The notes beneath the pieces are model-generated. The model was given only the letters and a program-made list of their open reading frames with translations, did not search any database and had not been told where the DNA came from. From the NCBI RefSeq assembly GCF_042477335.2, contig NC_091250.1, forward strand, positions 133,769,384 to 133,833,383: a DNA stretch of 64,000 bases, read 5' to 3'. This document shows, piece by piece, positions 45,832-57,900 of the stretch. Both the position numbers and the translations under genes were made by a program. Origin of the DNA: Ovis canadensis (lineage: Eukaryota > Chordata > Mammalia > Artiodactyla > Bovidae). The stretch's first letter is position 1. Every line of letters begins with the position of its first letter.

Positions 45832-46254
45832 CCTCTGGTCTCCGTGCCACTTGCCAGACTGGTGTGGGTGACCGACGATCAGCGTCACCCGTGGCAACAC
45901 CCATCGGCTGACACCTGGACGCGGCACCTTTACTGGACGGAACCGCAGCCCCTGGCACCGACATGCTGCCGCCTGGCAAGTGCTTGCTTCCCTACCCTCC
46001 TGGACGAGACCAGCAAAGCCCTTGGGTGGCCAGCATGGTAGCTCAGCATCAGAGCTCACCTGCTGGCACCACTCCTCCCAGCGTCTTCATTCATTCAGCC
46101 CAGGGACCTCGAGGACAGTATGCCCATCAGGAAGGCAGAGCAGCGATACGCACCCTGGAGGCCTGGGTGAGGCCTGTCCTCCCGCAGCGGGTGGAGGTGA
46201 GCCGGGAGAGTCCAGGCGACTCCAGGGGAGTTTGCAGTCCGAGGGCTGGCCGTG

Positions 46255-46422
46255 CCGGGGTGTCCGAAAAGGTGGGTACTGGCAGTGCGGGGGTGTCCTG
46301 TGGAGGTGGGGTACTGGGAATGTTGGGGTGTCCTGTGGAGGTGGGGTTCTGCCTGTGTTGGGGTGTCCGTGAAGGCGGGGTACTGGCCTGCTGGGGTGTT
46401 CTCTGTAAGTGGGGGTGCTCTC
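46255..46422. repeat. Degenerate ~37-40 bp tandem repeat, about 4 copies
   Basis: GGGGTGTCCTGTGGAGGTGG / GGGTACTGGC-type units in tandem. Confidence 0.8.
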
Positions 46423-48868
46423 CTCCTCTAGGACCACTTCTGGGAGCCCAGCGCTTGCTGGGGCTCAGGGTGGGGGCAGCAGACACTGCACCTACACACG
46501 CTGTTCTGACCCCGCCCCTGGGCCACGGTGTGCCAGCCAGGGGCGACACAGGCCCGCGCCCGAGGGTGGACGGCCCGCAAGGGCCCGGCTGGCAGGAGCA
46601 TCTGAGGCCAGCCCCCGGCAAGTGCTCTGGTCCAGGGCCCGGCACCCTGGAACACAGCCGCCGCCTCAGCGGTCGGGACCGACTCTGCTCTCGAGAAGCC
46701 GCTCTGGGGCGGCTCCAGCCACACTTACGGAGGAGCACGACCCCAAGGCCAGTGAGAAGCCAGCGCCCGCAGCACGTGTCCAGAGCCTGGGCCCCGTGCG
46801 TCTGGAAGCGGGATGTGTGACCCGGAGGCTCCCCCGCCACGTGGGCCCGCTCTGGGAGCCTCCAGCGGCCCTGGAGGGTAGTCCGAGGGCACACACCCAC
46901 CAGCACCTCCGCACGTGCAGGACCGAGGTGCACGTCTGGCTCCAGCAGGCCACGTCCAGCAGGGCAGCCAGCGGGCCAGACTCAGGATGACGAAGATGAG
47001 ACACCTGGGGACAAACGCCTGGGGAGGGGGGCAGAGAGCTCTGCGTCCTGCAGGAAGGCCGCACGGGTCCAGGGAGGGACCCCTGCCGCCAGACAGGGCA
47101 GCCTCTTGCCGTCCTGGGGCCGTTCCACGGCACACACGCGCAGCGGCCGTGCCAGCAGGGACAATGGGGGATGTGCAGGGGCCGAGGACGTGGCCTTCCC
47201 GAACTCTCAGCCCCGAGCTAGCAAGGACCGAAACACGGTCGGAGAGCGAGGACACGCCCACAGCGCGGGGGCTGTCTGATGGCACGCCAGCCACGGTCCA
47301 AGGGGAGATGGTGACTTGCCCCTGGAGACAGCCAGGGCTTGACCGTCCCGATGGGACTCAGGGGCCAGGGCCGAATCCCCGCGGATGGCTGCGAAGCCAC
47401 AACTGTCTCCCAAGGAGGTGCCCTCTCCCCAGCAGCGAGGCGGCAGTGGGCTCCCAACTGGAGGCTGAGGAGCCTGGGCCATTGTTCTGGGCCTGGAAGG
47501 ATGGGCAGGGGGTGATCTCTGCTCCCTGGAGGGTAGGTGGGGTGCACGGTGTCTGAGGAAGGAACCCGGTACCCCTCCCAGGATGCTGAGAGCTGAGGTG
47601 GCCCCTGACTGTCTGGGTGCTCAGGCCACCGAGCCAGGAAGTGGGGAAGAGGCTGCTTTAACGCTGGGGTGAGGTGTTCCCGCCACAGAGAAGAGGACCA
47701 GGGCTTGGTGCAGGCAAACTGCCTCCCGCAGGTCAGACGCTGACGCCCTACCCCCAGGGCCTCGGAATGTGAGTGCTGTTTGGAGTGGGGGCCTCAGAAG
47801 AGGTGGCTGGTGACAGTGGGGCCCTGGGCACCAAGCCCTGAGCAGGGGGACGGGCGCTGATCTTGGGGTTCACATGGAAAATGGCCGAACCAACACCCTT
47901 GCCCAGGACAAGGTGCTGGTGGGCCGGCATGCCCATGTGCTCCACGTCGACAGGGCAGCAGGTTCAGGGAGGGTCGGGGGACGACCAGGCTTTGCCTTCC
48001 ACCCGCTCAGCCAGGCCTGCAGCCCCCCTGCCCGAGCGCAGGCGGCTCTGGGAGGGCAGCAGGTGGCGGCGGGTGGGGGGGGGCAGGCCCACTTCTGCTG
48101 GGTGCACTCCTCTCCTCACTGGGGGCCTCTCCACACCTTGCTCTGCGGGCTCCATCTGTCCTGGGATGCAGGTGGGGTGGGGAGGAGCACCAGTGTTCCG
48201 CACCACCCCTGTGGCTTCCCTGCCCTCTGCCCACACGTCCGTCCACAGCCCCTAGGGTGTCCTCATCTGGACGTGCCATCTGTTTCCTCCTGGGGCTGGA
48301 TGGGCAGCCCAGACGGCCACGGAGTGGACGCTGTCAGCCTCTCTCTCCGCTAGACAGTCTGGCCCAGGCAGCCTGGAAACCCCTGCCCGGGGGGCGCAGG
48401 GGGCAGTCTGGCTGGGCCTCAGGAAGCGGGACTCCTCTGGGCTCCCCTGGGACTCCCAGGCCACCCCCTACGGGCAGAGCCTCAGGTCCTGCCCTCCGGG
48501 GACACAATGGGCCCGCTGCAGCCAGCGGTGATACCAGAGACCCCAAACAGGCAGGGTGGGCACTCCAGCTCAACACTTGTCTGCATCCCTGCCGAGAGGA
48601 ATCCGGGCTCCCATGGGCGGGCAGGGGCCTCGGGTGGGCTGGCGGGCATGGCCGCGCTCCAGCCGGGCCGCGCGTCCCCAGTGCCCACCATGAAGGCTGT
48701 CCCCGAGACCGTGAGTCATAAGGCACTTTAAGGGGGTGAGTGAGGGGCGGGAGGAGACCAACAGAGGGGAGGACTGGCTGGCAGGCTGCTGGCAGTTGGG
48801 CCCAGCCTGGCTCCCGGCCGCCAAGGCTCACGGTCAGCACAGGCCCAGTCGCTGGGCAGCAGAGGCCC

Positions 48869-48975
48869 TCAAGAAGCAGGGGCCTCCAGGTACCGCACGG
48901 GGCTGGAGAAGGGGCCTGGTCGGGCCCAATAGTCCACGGCACAAACCCGATAGGAGCCGGAGATCACAGCTGTGT
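48869..48975 (-). CDS. IDUA: IDUA exon 14, stop
   Basis: It reads [19 protein letters not shown] to YLEAPAS with TGA at 48869-48871. The tail is shorter than in human. No AATAAA-type signal is seen in the next several hundred bases on the minus strand. Confidence 0.93.
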
Positions 48976-51900
48976 CTGTGGACACAGAGGCAAGTGCTTG
49001 TCTGAAGCCTGAACCCCCTTTCCCCCCAAACTCCAGGTGTCAAGAGGCCCTGGACCACCCTACTCCTCCCAGGGACTGTGCTGAGGCGGCGGGCACACCT
49101 GGGCTGAACACGAACAGGTTAAAAGTCGAAGGCTTCCTGCTGATGGGAGCGAACACTCCCCCCTCTGGGCAGAACTGGATCTCATAGGTCCACAGGCACC
49201 TGGGGAGGTCAGACCAAGGCTGGGGTCCAGAGGGGCTGCAGAAAGGGCAGGCCCAGAGCCCTTCCCTCCCCCTCCCAGGCCGCGAACACTCCCCCTGCAG
49301 CGACGAGGGCCACCCCGGCTGGAAGGAGAGAGCTGGACCACAAGCGTCACGGGCAAAGATCCCCTGAAGGCGCCCCCACCCTACATCAGACAGGGGCAGA
49401 GCCATGGGCATTGGCGCCAACAGCGGAGGGACGCGGACACATCCTGCCGGGGCGGTCAGAGGGGCGCTGGGCCCTGCAGCGGGGAGGACTTGGGGGCTGA
49501 GGCGGGGTGGAGGACAGGGGTAGGGGCGCTGGCCGCACTCACGCACTTGGAGCCCACACGCTCGTCCGACCAGACCAAAAGCAGCTGCCCGCGGGCTAGG
49601 GGCAGAGCACGGAGCCGAGTCACCTGGGGGAGCGAAGCGCAGAGTTGGCAGGGCGGGCGCCCCGGGCGCGCGGAGCGGCGGGGCGGGGGGAGCGGCGGCT
49701 TGCCTGGCCCGGGGGCTCCTCGGGGCGCGCGCACACGTGCACCAGCAGCAGCGAGGGCAGAGCGAGCCGAGGGCGCAGCGTCAGGCGGCCGCTGCTGGGG
49801 AAGGAGAGCGGTTTCACGGCCGCAGGGTCCTGGGGACAGAGTCGGGTGCTCGGGACCCTGGGACCTCAGGAGGCGCCCCGCCCGCCCCTCCCCCTCCCCC
49901 TCCCCCTCCCCGCGGACCTCGGCCGCGCGCATGCGCCGGAACTGCGCTGCGGAGGGGAACACCGGCCTGCCCAGGCGCCGCCACTCGCCGTAGGGGTTGC
50001 AGAGCCAGTTGTCCACGTAGAGCTGGACAAAGACGACCTCTGCGGAGCCAGATGCTGGGGCCGTGCCTCGCCTCCTCCAGGCCCCGCCCGCCCCAGGGCC
50101 GGGGTCCCCTCCCCCCGACCCCTACTCACCGGGGCCCGGGGGCACCCCGTGCAGGCTGAGAATCAAGGGGACCGTGCGGTTGGCGTGGGCGCGGGTGTCA
50201 TCGCTCCCGTAGACCAGCACCGTGGCGCGCCAGGCGTCGGCCGGGCCAGTGGGGCGGTGGGCGCTGGCCAGGACGCCCACCGTGTGGTTGCTGTCCAGCA
50301 CCGTGCCGCCCCGCGACACCTCGGCCCAGAGTTGCTCGCCGTCTGCAGGCACGCAGGGGCGGTCAACACCGGGGTCCCGGCCGCTCTGCCCTCCCGGCCG
50401 AGCTTCCCACCACTCGCCCTCCGCGGGAGGTCCCTGGCCACGTCACAACCTCCTTGGCCCCGTGAGCTACGAACAGAGCGGGGAGGGGCGAGAGAAGAGC
50501 TCCCCGCTCCGCGGCAGGGTCCGCTGGCCCTCGGGCCTTTGCACAGGCTACCCCTGGCCTAGAGAGACATCCCCGTCCAGCCGAGGCCGCGTCCCGGCCC
50601 GGCTCCCGCAGCAGGCGGCGCAGGGCGGCCCGCCGCTCACCCAGCAGGGCCAGCAGCGCCATGGCGGTGAGCACCGGCTTGCGCAACAGCTGCACGTGCG
50701 GCGGGCGCGTGTCGTTGACCTGGAAGCGCGCGGTGAGCGTGCGCTGGGAGAACTGGTGCGGATGATAGCTCAAGAAGGCGTTGTCGTTGCTTAGGAGCGT
50801 GTAGCGGACGGCCGAGCTGGCGTTCGCCAGCAGCAGGTTCTGGTGCTGCGCAACAACCTGCGGACGTCGGGGACGTCGGGGCGGCTGGGACCGCGCCGGT
50901 GGGGCGTCCACCCTCCCACCCGGGACTCCCGGGGGCGGGCCCACCTTCACGACCATGGCCGCGTAAGTCACGTCGGCCCTCCAGGGCTGCGGCAGGGACC
51001 AGCCCACCAGCGGGTCAGCCTCGTCGTTGTAAATGGGGGTGTCAGCAAACTTGGGGAAGAGCCGCTGGATTTGCTGCACGACCACCGCCTCCTGCTCTAG
51101 GATGGAGATGGAGCTGCCCGCGCCCTGCGAGCAGCCGCCTGAGCACCTCGGTAGGGCCGCCGAGGGGCCGCGGGTGTGGAGCAGGGGTGGAAGCGCGAGG
51201 TCCCCAGCCTACCTTCTTGTGCAGCGCGATGTAGTCCAGCCGCACGCCCACCTCCCCGGTGAAGAAGTTGCTGCCGTTGTTACAGTGCCCCAGGAGGCCC
51301 CAGCAGAGCGGCGAGTGGGGCGGCGCGTGGAAGGCGTCTCCAGGGCCGCCCAGGCGCAGAGCTGGGCTGGCTGCTCGCAGACCCTCAGAGCAGGCGTCGT
51401 AGTAGTTCAAGAAGCCTGGGCGGGAAGGACACAGAGTCCACACCCGGGGCCAGAGGGGCCCGCTGCCAACCCCTCCCAGATCCACAGGACCCCAAGCCCA
51501 CCCACCTTGCAAGGTCATGGACACGTTGTCAAAGTCGTGGTGGTCTGGCTCGTTCCACGTCTCAAAATTCCACTTGGAAACGTGCTCGAGGCCATACCTA
51601 CCTGCAGAAGGTCCTCGCTGTGGCAAGAGGGCCTTTCCTCTGGGGTGGTGTCACCAGCTCATGGAGCCCTCTGGGGGGGGGCGGGCAACCACGGCTGGGA
51701 GGTTTGGATGTGATGGGAGGGTCTGGGTGCCTGGGAGCTGGCCCCCCCTGCCCAGCCCCTTGCTCATCAGGAGGCCCTGGCTTGGTGACTTCATGAGAAA
51801 ACCAGGTGGGGGGTGGGACAGAGGGCAGCCTGCACAAGAGTGCCCACCCCGCCCCCGCAGGGCACGAGCCCCGCCCACCGATGTATCTCCTGGCGAGGAG

Positions 51901-54900
51901 AGCGACCAGGTTCCTCCACTCAAACACCTGCTGCTTGTCCTCAAAGTTGGTGAAGCATCCAGAGGGGCTGCCCATCAGCTCGAAGCCTGCAGCAATGAGG
52001 GTGGCATCCCACAGCTCACCTGCCTGGCGCAGGCAGGCACAGAGGCAGCCCCAAGTGCGCAGCCAGGAGGACCCAGAAGAACCAGGCCAAGGAGAGATGG
52101 GGAGGCCAGCGGCACCAGGGCGATGTGGCAGCTTACCTGGGACGAGCTGGTTCTCCCTGAGAAGGTCCAGGTACCGATCCAAGTGGGTGAAGTTGTAGCG
52201 CAGGCCCTGCCCGAATAGGCCCCTGTGGAACGATGCTCAGTGTCAGGGTGGGGAGGTGGGCCGGGGGCTGAGACCACAGCCACCACTCAAGCAGCTCGGG
52301 AACCAGCATGGCGCCCTGCAGGACTAGGCTCCAGACACAAGTGGCCTTCCTCCTCTGAGAAGATAACTGTGAGCCTAGCAGTCACTCACAGCCTAGCATG
52401 CGCGAGCGTGTCTGCACTGGAAGCTCACTCTCAAGCCTTCAGGGGCTCAGAACAGCCTGGGGCTCAGAGCAGGAGGGGCAGGCAGGCCTTTTGGAAAAGG
52501 TGCCACAGGATGGAGGCGGGGAGAGCAAGACGGCTCACAGCGAAGGGGGAGGCTGTGTGGTGGGCCTGGCAGGACGCTGCCCTGCCAGATCCTGCACCTC
52601 CTGGGGCCAGGGGCCTGGATCTGGCTCCACGGGACCCCTGTGCCCTCCCGCAATGAGAGGTACTGTGGACACAGTACCCCACCCCGCCCACTCTCCCCCA
52701 CCCCTCCCACGGTGAGAGGTACTGTGGACATAGTAACCCCACCCTTCCCACTGTGAGGTACTGTGGACACAGTACTCCACCCCTCCCACTCTCCCCCACC
52801 CCACCCACTGTGAGAGGTACTGTGGACACAGTATCTCCACCCCTCCCACTGTGAGAAGTACTGTGGACACAGTACCCCACCCTTCCCACTGTGAAGTACT
52901 GCAGACACAGTACCCCTGCCCCCTCCCACTGTGAGAGGTACCATGGACAGTACCATTGCCCACTTCTACTTGGAGACGTACTGTGGACACAGCACCTCTG
53001 CCCTTTCCCCATTCTGAGAGACGACCTGGCCACAGCACCCGAGCCCCATGCCCCTCTGCCGGGCACCGTGGACAGTACACCTGCCCCCTCCCCACACTTT
53101 TGGCACCATGGACAGTACCCCTGCACCCTCCCCGTTCTGAGAGGCACCATGGACCGCACCCTTGTCTCTTCCCACTCTGAGAAGCAATATGAACCCTTTT
53201 TATGCCTTCATGTTTTTGAGGCTTAATTTTTTAGCGCACTTCGGCCTCACAGCAAAATGAGAGGGAAGTGGAGGCTTTCCCAGTTACCTCTGCCACCCGA
53301 CAGGCACAGCCCCCGCCCCACAGTCAACTCCCAGAGTGGGACATTTGTTACCATTTTCGAACCCACACTGACATAATCGCCCCAAAACCACAGTTCTGAG
53401 TGGTGGTGTGGAGCTGAGCGGATGGATGTGGAGGAGGGGCAGCTCGCACTGACTGAGGGGCTTCGCTTGAGGCCCTGGGTCGGGGGCGGCTGCAGCGGGC
53501 AGGGGCAGGCAGGGGGAAGCTGAGTAAGATGGGCCTTGGCGTGCTGGTGTGGCGCGGAGGTGAGCATCCGAGGGGAACTCGGCTCGGGGGCTGGCAAAGG
53601 GAGCCGGTGCCCGGTGGTCGCGCGGAGGCGTGCGGGGCGGGCGGAGCAGAGCAGAGAGGGTGTGAGGCCCACCGGGTCCAGATCGGAGCCGGAGTTGCAG
53701 CTGCGCCCCCAGCGGCTCCCTCCCGCGCGCGGCGGCGGCGGCGGAGGGCAGAGGGTGAAGTCCGGGGGAATCCGGCCCTGACCTGCTCTGTTCTGTCTCA
53801 CCCCGGTCTGGGCTGACCAGCGCTGAGCCCCGGACGGAGAGCGAGCGCTTGGGCAAGTCAGCACCCTCCTCCCGGGCCTCCGGCCCCCCACTCTTCTCTA
53901 CACAGAGTCGAGGCCGAGCCACCACGCACCCAAGTGCCTCCGGCTGCGGTCGGGCCCGGTCTTCCCGCCTCGGGGGGGGGTCAGCCCCAGGGCACGTGCT
54001 GCGCAGCGGGGATCCGCCCCTCCCCCCCTCCAAAGGTCACAATCAGCAGCAAACGGAAAAAACCTTAAGCGATAGGGTAAAAATTAAATGCGCGGCAGGG
54101 GGCAGGTTCCAAAGTCCCGCAGGTGGGGGTGGGTGACGCTGAGGAGCAGGTGCCAGGCTCTCTCTGCGGATCCCGCGAGCGAGGAAGGCCTCGGGTAAAT
54201 GCTGTTCCCGCGCTCTGGTCCCGGGCCAGCAGGGTGCCGCTAGGGGAGCCCCGGCCCGGCCGCAGGGCCGATGCCAGCCCGTCACTCCGAGCGGACCTCC
54301 TGAGAGGTCCGCTGACCCGTCCGGCGTCGGCCCCCGGAAATGCCCTGGGGGTCGGGACACTTGCTCCTCCGGGACCAGAAGACCCAACACTGGGGGGATC
54401 CCGGGCACAGAGTCCCGGAGGGGCGGCCCTTGGGCCCCACTGTTGATGCCCAGGTCTCCATCCGTCTCAGCCCCGACTGGGGAAGGAATGGGAGCGATCA
54501 AAGCCAGCGAGAGGGCTGAGCCAGCGCTGCAGTGCGCGGCCCAGCCCAGCGATCCCCTGCAGGGGCCGGGGTCACCGACGCAGTCGCCCCAGCTCCTCTC
54601 CACCCTGCTGCCCCGCGGGGGCCAATCCTGGGTGGGAGGCACAGGCGGGGTCGCCTTCCGTTCCTGCAAGGGGGCCGGGCCGCGGCGGGCGCACAGCGGC
54701 GGCTGCACAGCGGCTTCATTCACCGCGCAGGCGGCCAGCCGGGCGGCGCCGAGCCCACCCCCGCCCCTCTGCCCGAGCGCGTGCGCCGCGAGGACCCGGC
54801 GGGCGGCGCCCAGGTGAGTGCTCGCGTCCGCGGGGCGGGGCCCAGGCCCCGCTCGTGGAAGAGTAGGGACGCCCGGTCGGGGTGCTCCCCGGCTGGTGCG

Positions 54901-57900
54901 GGAAGGGATGCGCGGGCAGGCGGGGGCGCAGGCTGGAGCCGCGCTGCTCGGCTTGGGGGCGGTGCGGAGTGGGGGCGCACTCGTGAGGGGGGCGACCGGC
55001 AGACCATGTGTGGAAATGCACGCGGCGGGAGCCCGGGCCGCCCCTGCTCGGTGCGGGTGGGACGCGCGCGGCCGGCGTGGGCGAGTGCGCGGGGCGGGGC
55101 CGGGAGCGCCCAGCGCGGAGGCCGGGAAGCGCCGCCCGGCCAGGGCTGCGACTGGGCAGTGGGGAGACGAACCGCGAGCTGCGCCCTGGAGACGAGGATG
55201 GGCTGGCTCTTCTCACGTGCCGTGGGGACACAAAGCTCCTTTCCAAATACGTGAACTCAGCTATGGAGACGGTGATTTAAGGACCAGTATTAAACGACCG
55301 TGAGCACAGGACTGGAGGAGGCAAACGGAGGGCCGTCCCCCCGTGCCCTCTGCGGTCCAGCTGCGCGCCAGGGCCCTGCTGTCTCCTGCCCACGCAGAAA
55401 AGTCTGCAGTGGGCTTCAGCCAGCAAGGCCCCGGGCCCCAAGGCCGTGCCTGTGTTCCCACTCAGACCACAGTGAAGAACAGGGGCCTCAAAGCACAGAG
55501 GGCAGACAGCACGGCTCAGGCCCCCGGGGGTCCTGCTGGTTCTACCAAGGACAGGAGTGAAGCCTCCTCAGCTGTATCTCCTCACTTGCTTAGACGCAGG
55601 GGCTGGGGGAGTAGAAGGCCCAACCCCACCACCTCGGCAGCCAGGCCAGCCCCCAGACAGCCCTCCCGGGGCGTCTCCACCCGCCAGTCCCCAGAATGCC
55701 CTCCCACCTCCAGGCTCCCCTCCCCGCACCAGCTCCCTAGCCCATCACATCCCACCACCGCCACTCCACACACTCAGGAACCCCCGTGTGCACAGCCTGG
55801 GCCTTGCCCCCACCCACAGAGACTCCCAGGGTGGGCAGAGCACCCCTTCCCCAGGCTGAGGCCCCCAGCTCCACCTCTGCCCACGTGGCAGTTCCCGCCC
55901 TGCTGGTAGCCGGGTTGGAAGATAAGCGCTGTGACCCGGAGGGTGCACGCTCCAGCCCGGAGAGGACTCTTATCTGCCCCTGGGCAGCCGTGACTCATCC
56001 TGCCTGCTCGCGGGCCAGTGGCTCCTGTAAATAAACCACATCCTTGGGCAAACAGCTCCCCGCTAGGGTCAAGTGGGCCCTGGGCAGGACTCTGGGCAGC
56101 AGGGGGGGCCCGCTGAGGGGTGGGGGCGGCACGCTGGGGTGGCCCAGGCTCTGGTGGAGTCCTCAAGGGCGGGGAATCTGACTGGAGCTGAGCGGCGGGG
56201 CCTGGGCGCTGACCACACAGCCTGCTGCTGCAGGTGCGGGGAGACCTCCCACTCTCGGGCGCTCCCCCGCCCATCCTGGGGTCCCACCCCCATTGTGGCC
56301 CCCAAATGGGGCTCTGGTCTTCCCCAGCCAGGCTGTGGACTTGAGAACAGGACACACCTTTCAGGGGGCTCTGGGGGAAGGTCCCAGAGTGAGGCCGAGT
56401 GTGTTAGGAACCTGGAGAGACCTCCGCCCGCCCCCCATCACCAGGGGCCTCGGGGGACAGCAGGCCCAGGCCAGCTCTGCCTTGCAGCCTCGTCACAGCG
56501 ACCCTGGCCCGGCGCCCAGGGTGGAGGACACTCACGGCCCAGGAGACGGGCTCCTCTCGCCACGCTGCCCCTCAGACACCCACCTGTTCCTTTTCAAGGT
56601 GGGAGAACTGAGGTCCTGAGTACCCTTTAGAGCAGCAGCCCGCTCAGTTCACTGTGTGTGGGACACGAGGGCGGTTCTCTAAAGTGACTGCTTACCTTCC
56701 CACTGGCCCCAAGAGGGAGGGCCCACCACCCTGGAGGAGCGGACGGAGGTGTGGTGAGGCCAGGCACCCGCCCTCAACACAGGGTCGGCACCTGGCTGGG
56801 AGCCAGCGGGTTGGGCTCCAGAGGGCAGAACCAAGGCCCCCAAGGCCCCCAAGGCCCCCACCGCCCCCAGCAGGAAGGACACGCCCAGCTGGTTACTGGA
56901 TCTCCATACCGGCAACCCTAGAGTCCTCAGGCCTGCCCTCCACACAGACCCAGAGCAGAAGCCAGCCCGTGTCTGCCTGGGGCCCAGCCAGCTTCGGCAT
57001 GGACCAGACCCACCTCCTGGAAGACAGGATGTCCAGGGATGGCGCTGGGGGGGGTGGGGGGCGTCCTTCCCGCAGACCCCCACCCTTGCCCACATTCCAG
57101 GTCCTGGAAGCTGTGGACTTGCCCCCGAGCTGAGGGCTCACCCTCTGGCTGCTCCCCGCCCCCACCCTAGCTGCCCTGTCCACACCTGGAGCCTGGCTCC
57201 TGGGAGGCTGGAAGCTTATGAAAGGCCCACACAATTGTCATTCTCTGAGCCTCTGAGTACAGAACAACTCCCCGGATTAGCCGCTCAGGTAACGCTCATC
57301 TTGGGGAAAGCTGTGACTCAGCAATCTCTGGAGTAAATGATTTAACTGCAAGCCCAGCAAGCTGGGCAGTCAGATGCTGAGCACAGACCACTGCCCGCTG
57401 GCCAGCGCAGGCCAGCTTGGCCTGAGCCCACCGAGGCACGCCCCACCTGCAGACTGAGCCGGAGGGTCCCTGGGACAGACGCGCCAGGCCTGATCTACAC
57501 GCTGAGCCCGGGAGGGGTCCCTCAGGTGAGAGTCCCCCGGGGCCCGCTGCAGGACAGCGGGGCTCTGGACCACCTGGCCACAGCAGAGGTCAGCGCCCCA
57601 TCTGCAGAGCAACAAGGCCAGACCCCGAGGTTTCTTCTATGGACTCCCAGGCGTTCAAACAGTCCTCAACCGACGCCCCTGGACCCCAGAATCCTGGCTG
57701 AGCTCAGGGGACCCCGACAGAGCCGCCAGGGGCCACGCCCGCCTCACGAAGGGCTGGACCTGCACCCGTCCTCCGCACACAGGGCCGCCCCAGGCCCCAG
57801 GCCCCAGCCCCCAGGCCCCAGGCCCCAGCCCCAGGCCCCAGGCCCCAGCCCTGTGTGCACCTGCTGGGGTAACCAGGCTCTGGGCGGGCAGAGACGGTCA

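Larger units (their letters stand above)
43726..48868. other. Intergenic between FGFRL1 upstream DNA and IDUA 3' end
   Basis: GC-rich unique DNA with two small tandem repeats (45661-45831, 46255-46422). The part just left of 48869 must include the IDUA 3' UTR, but no canonical signal marks its end. No other gene recognised. Confidence 0.65.
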
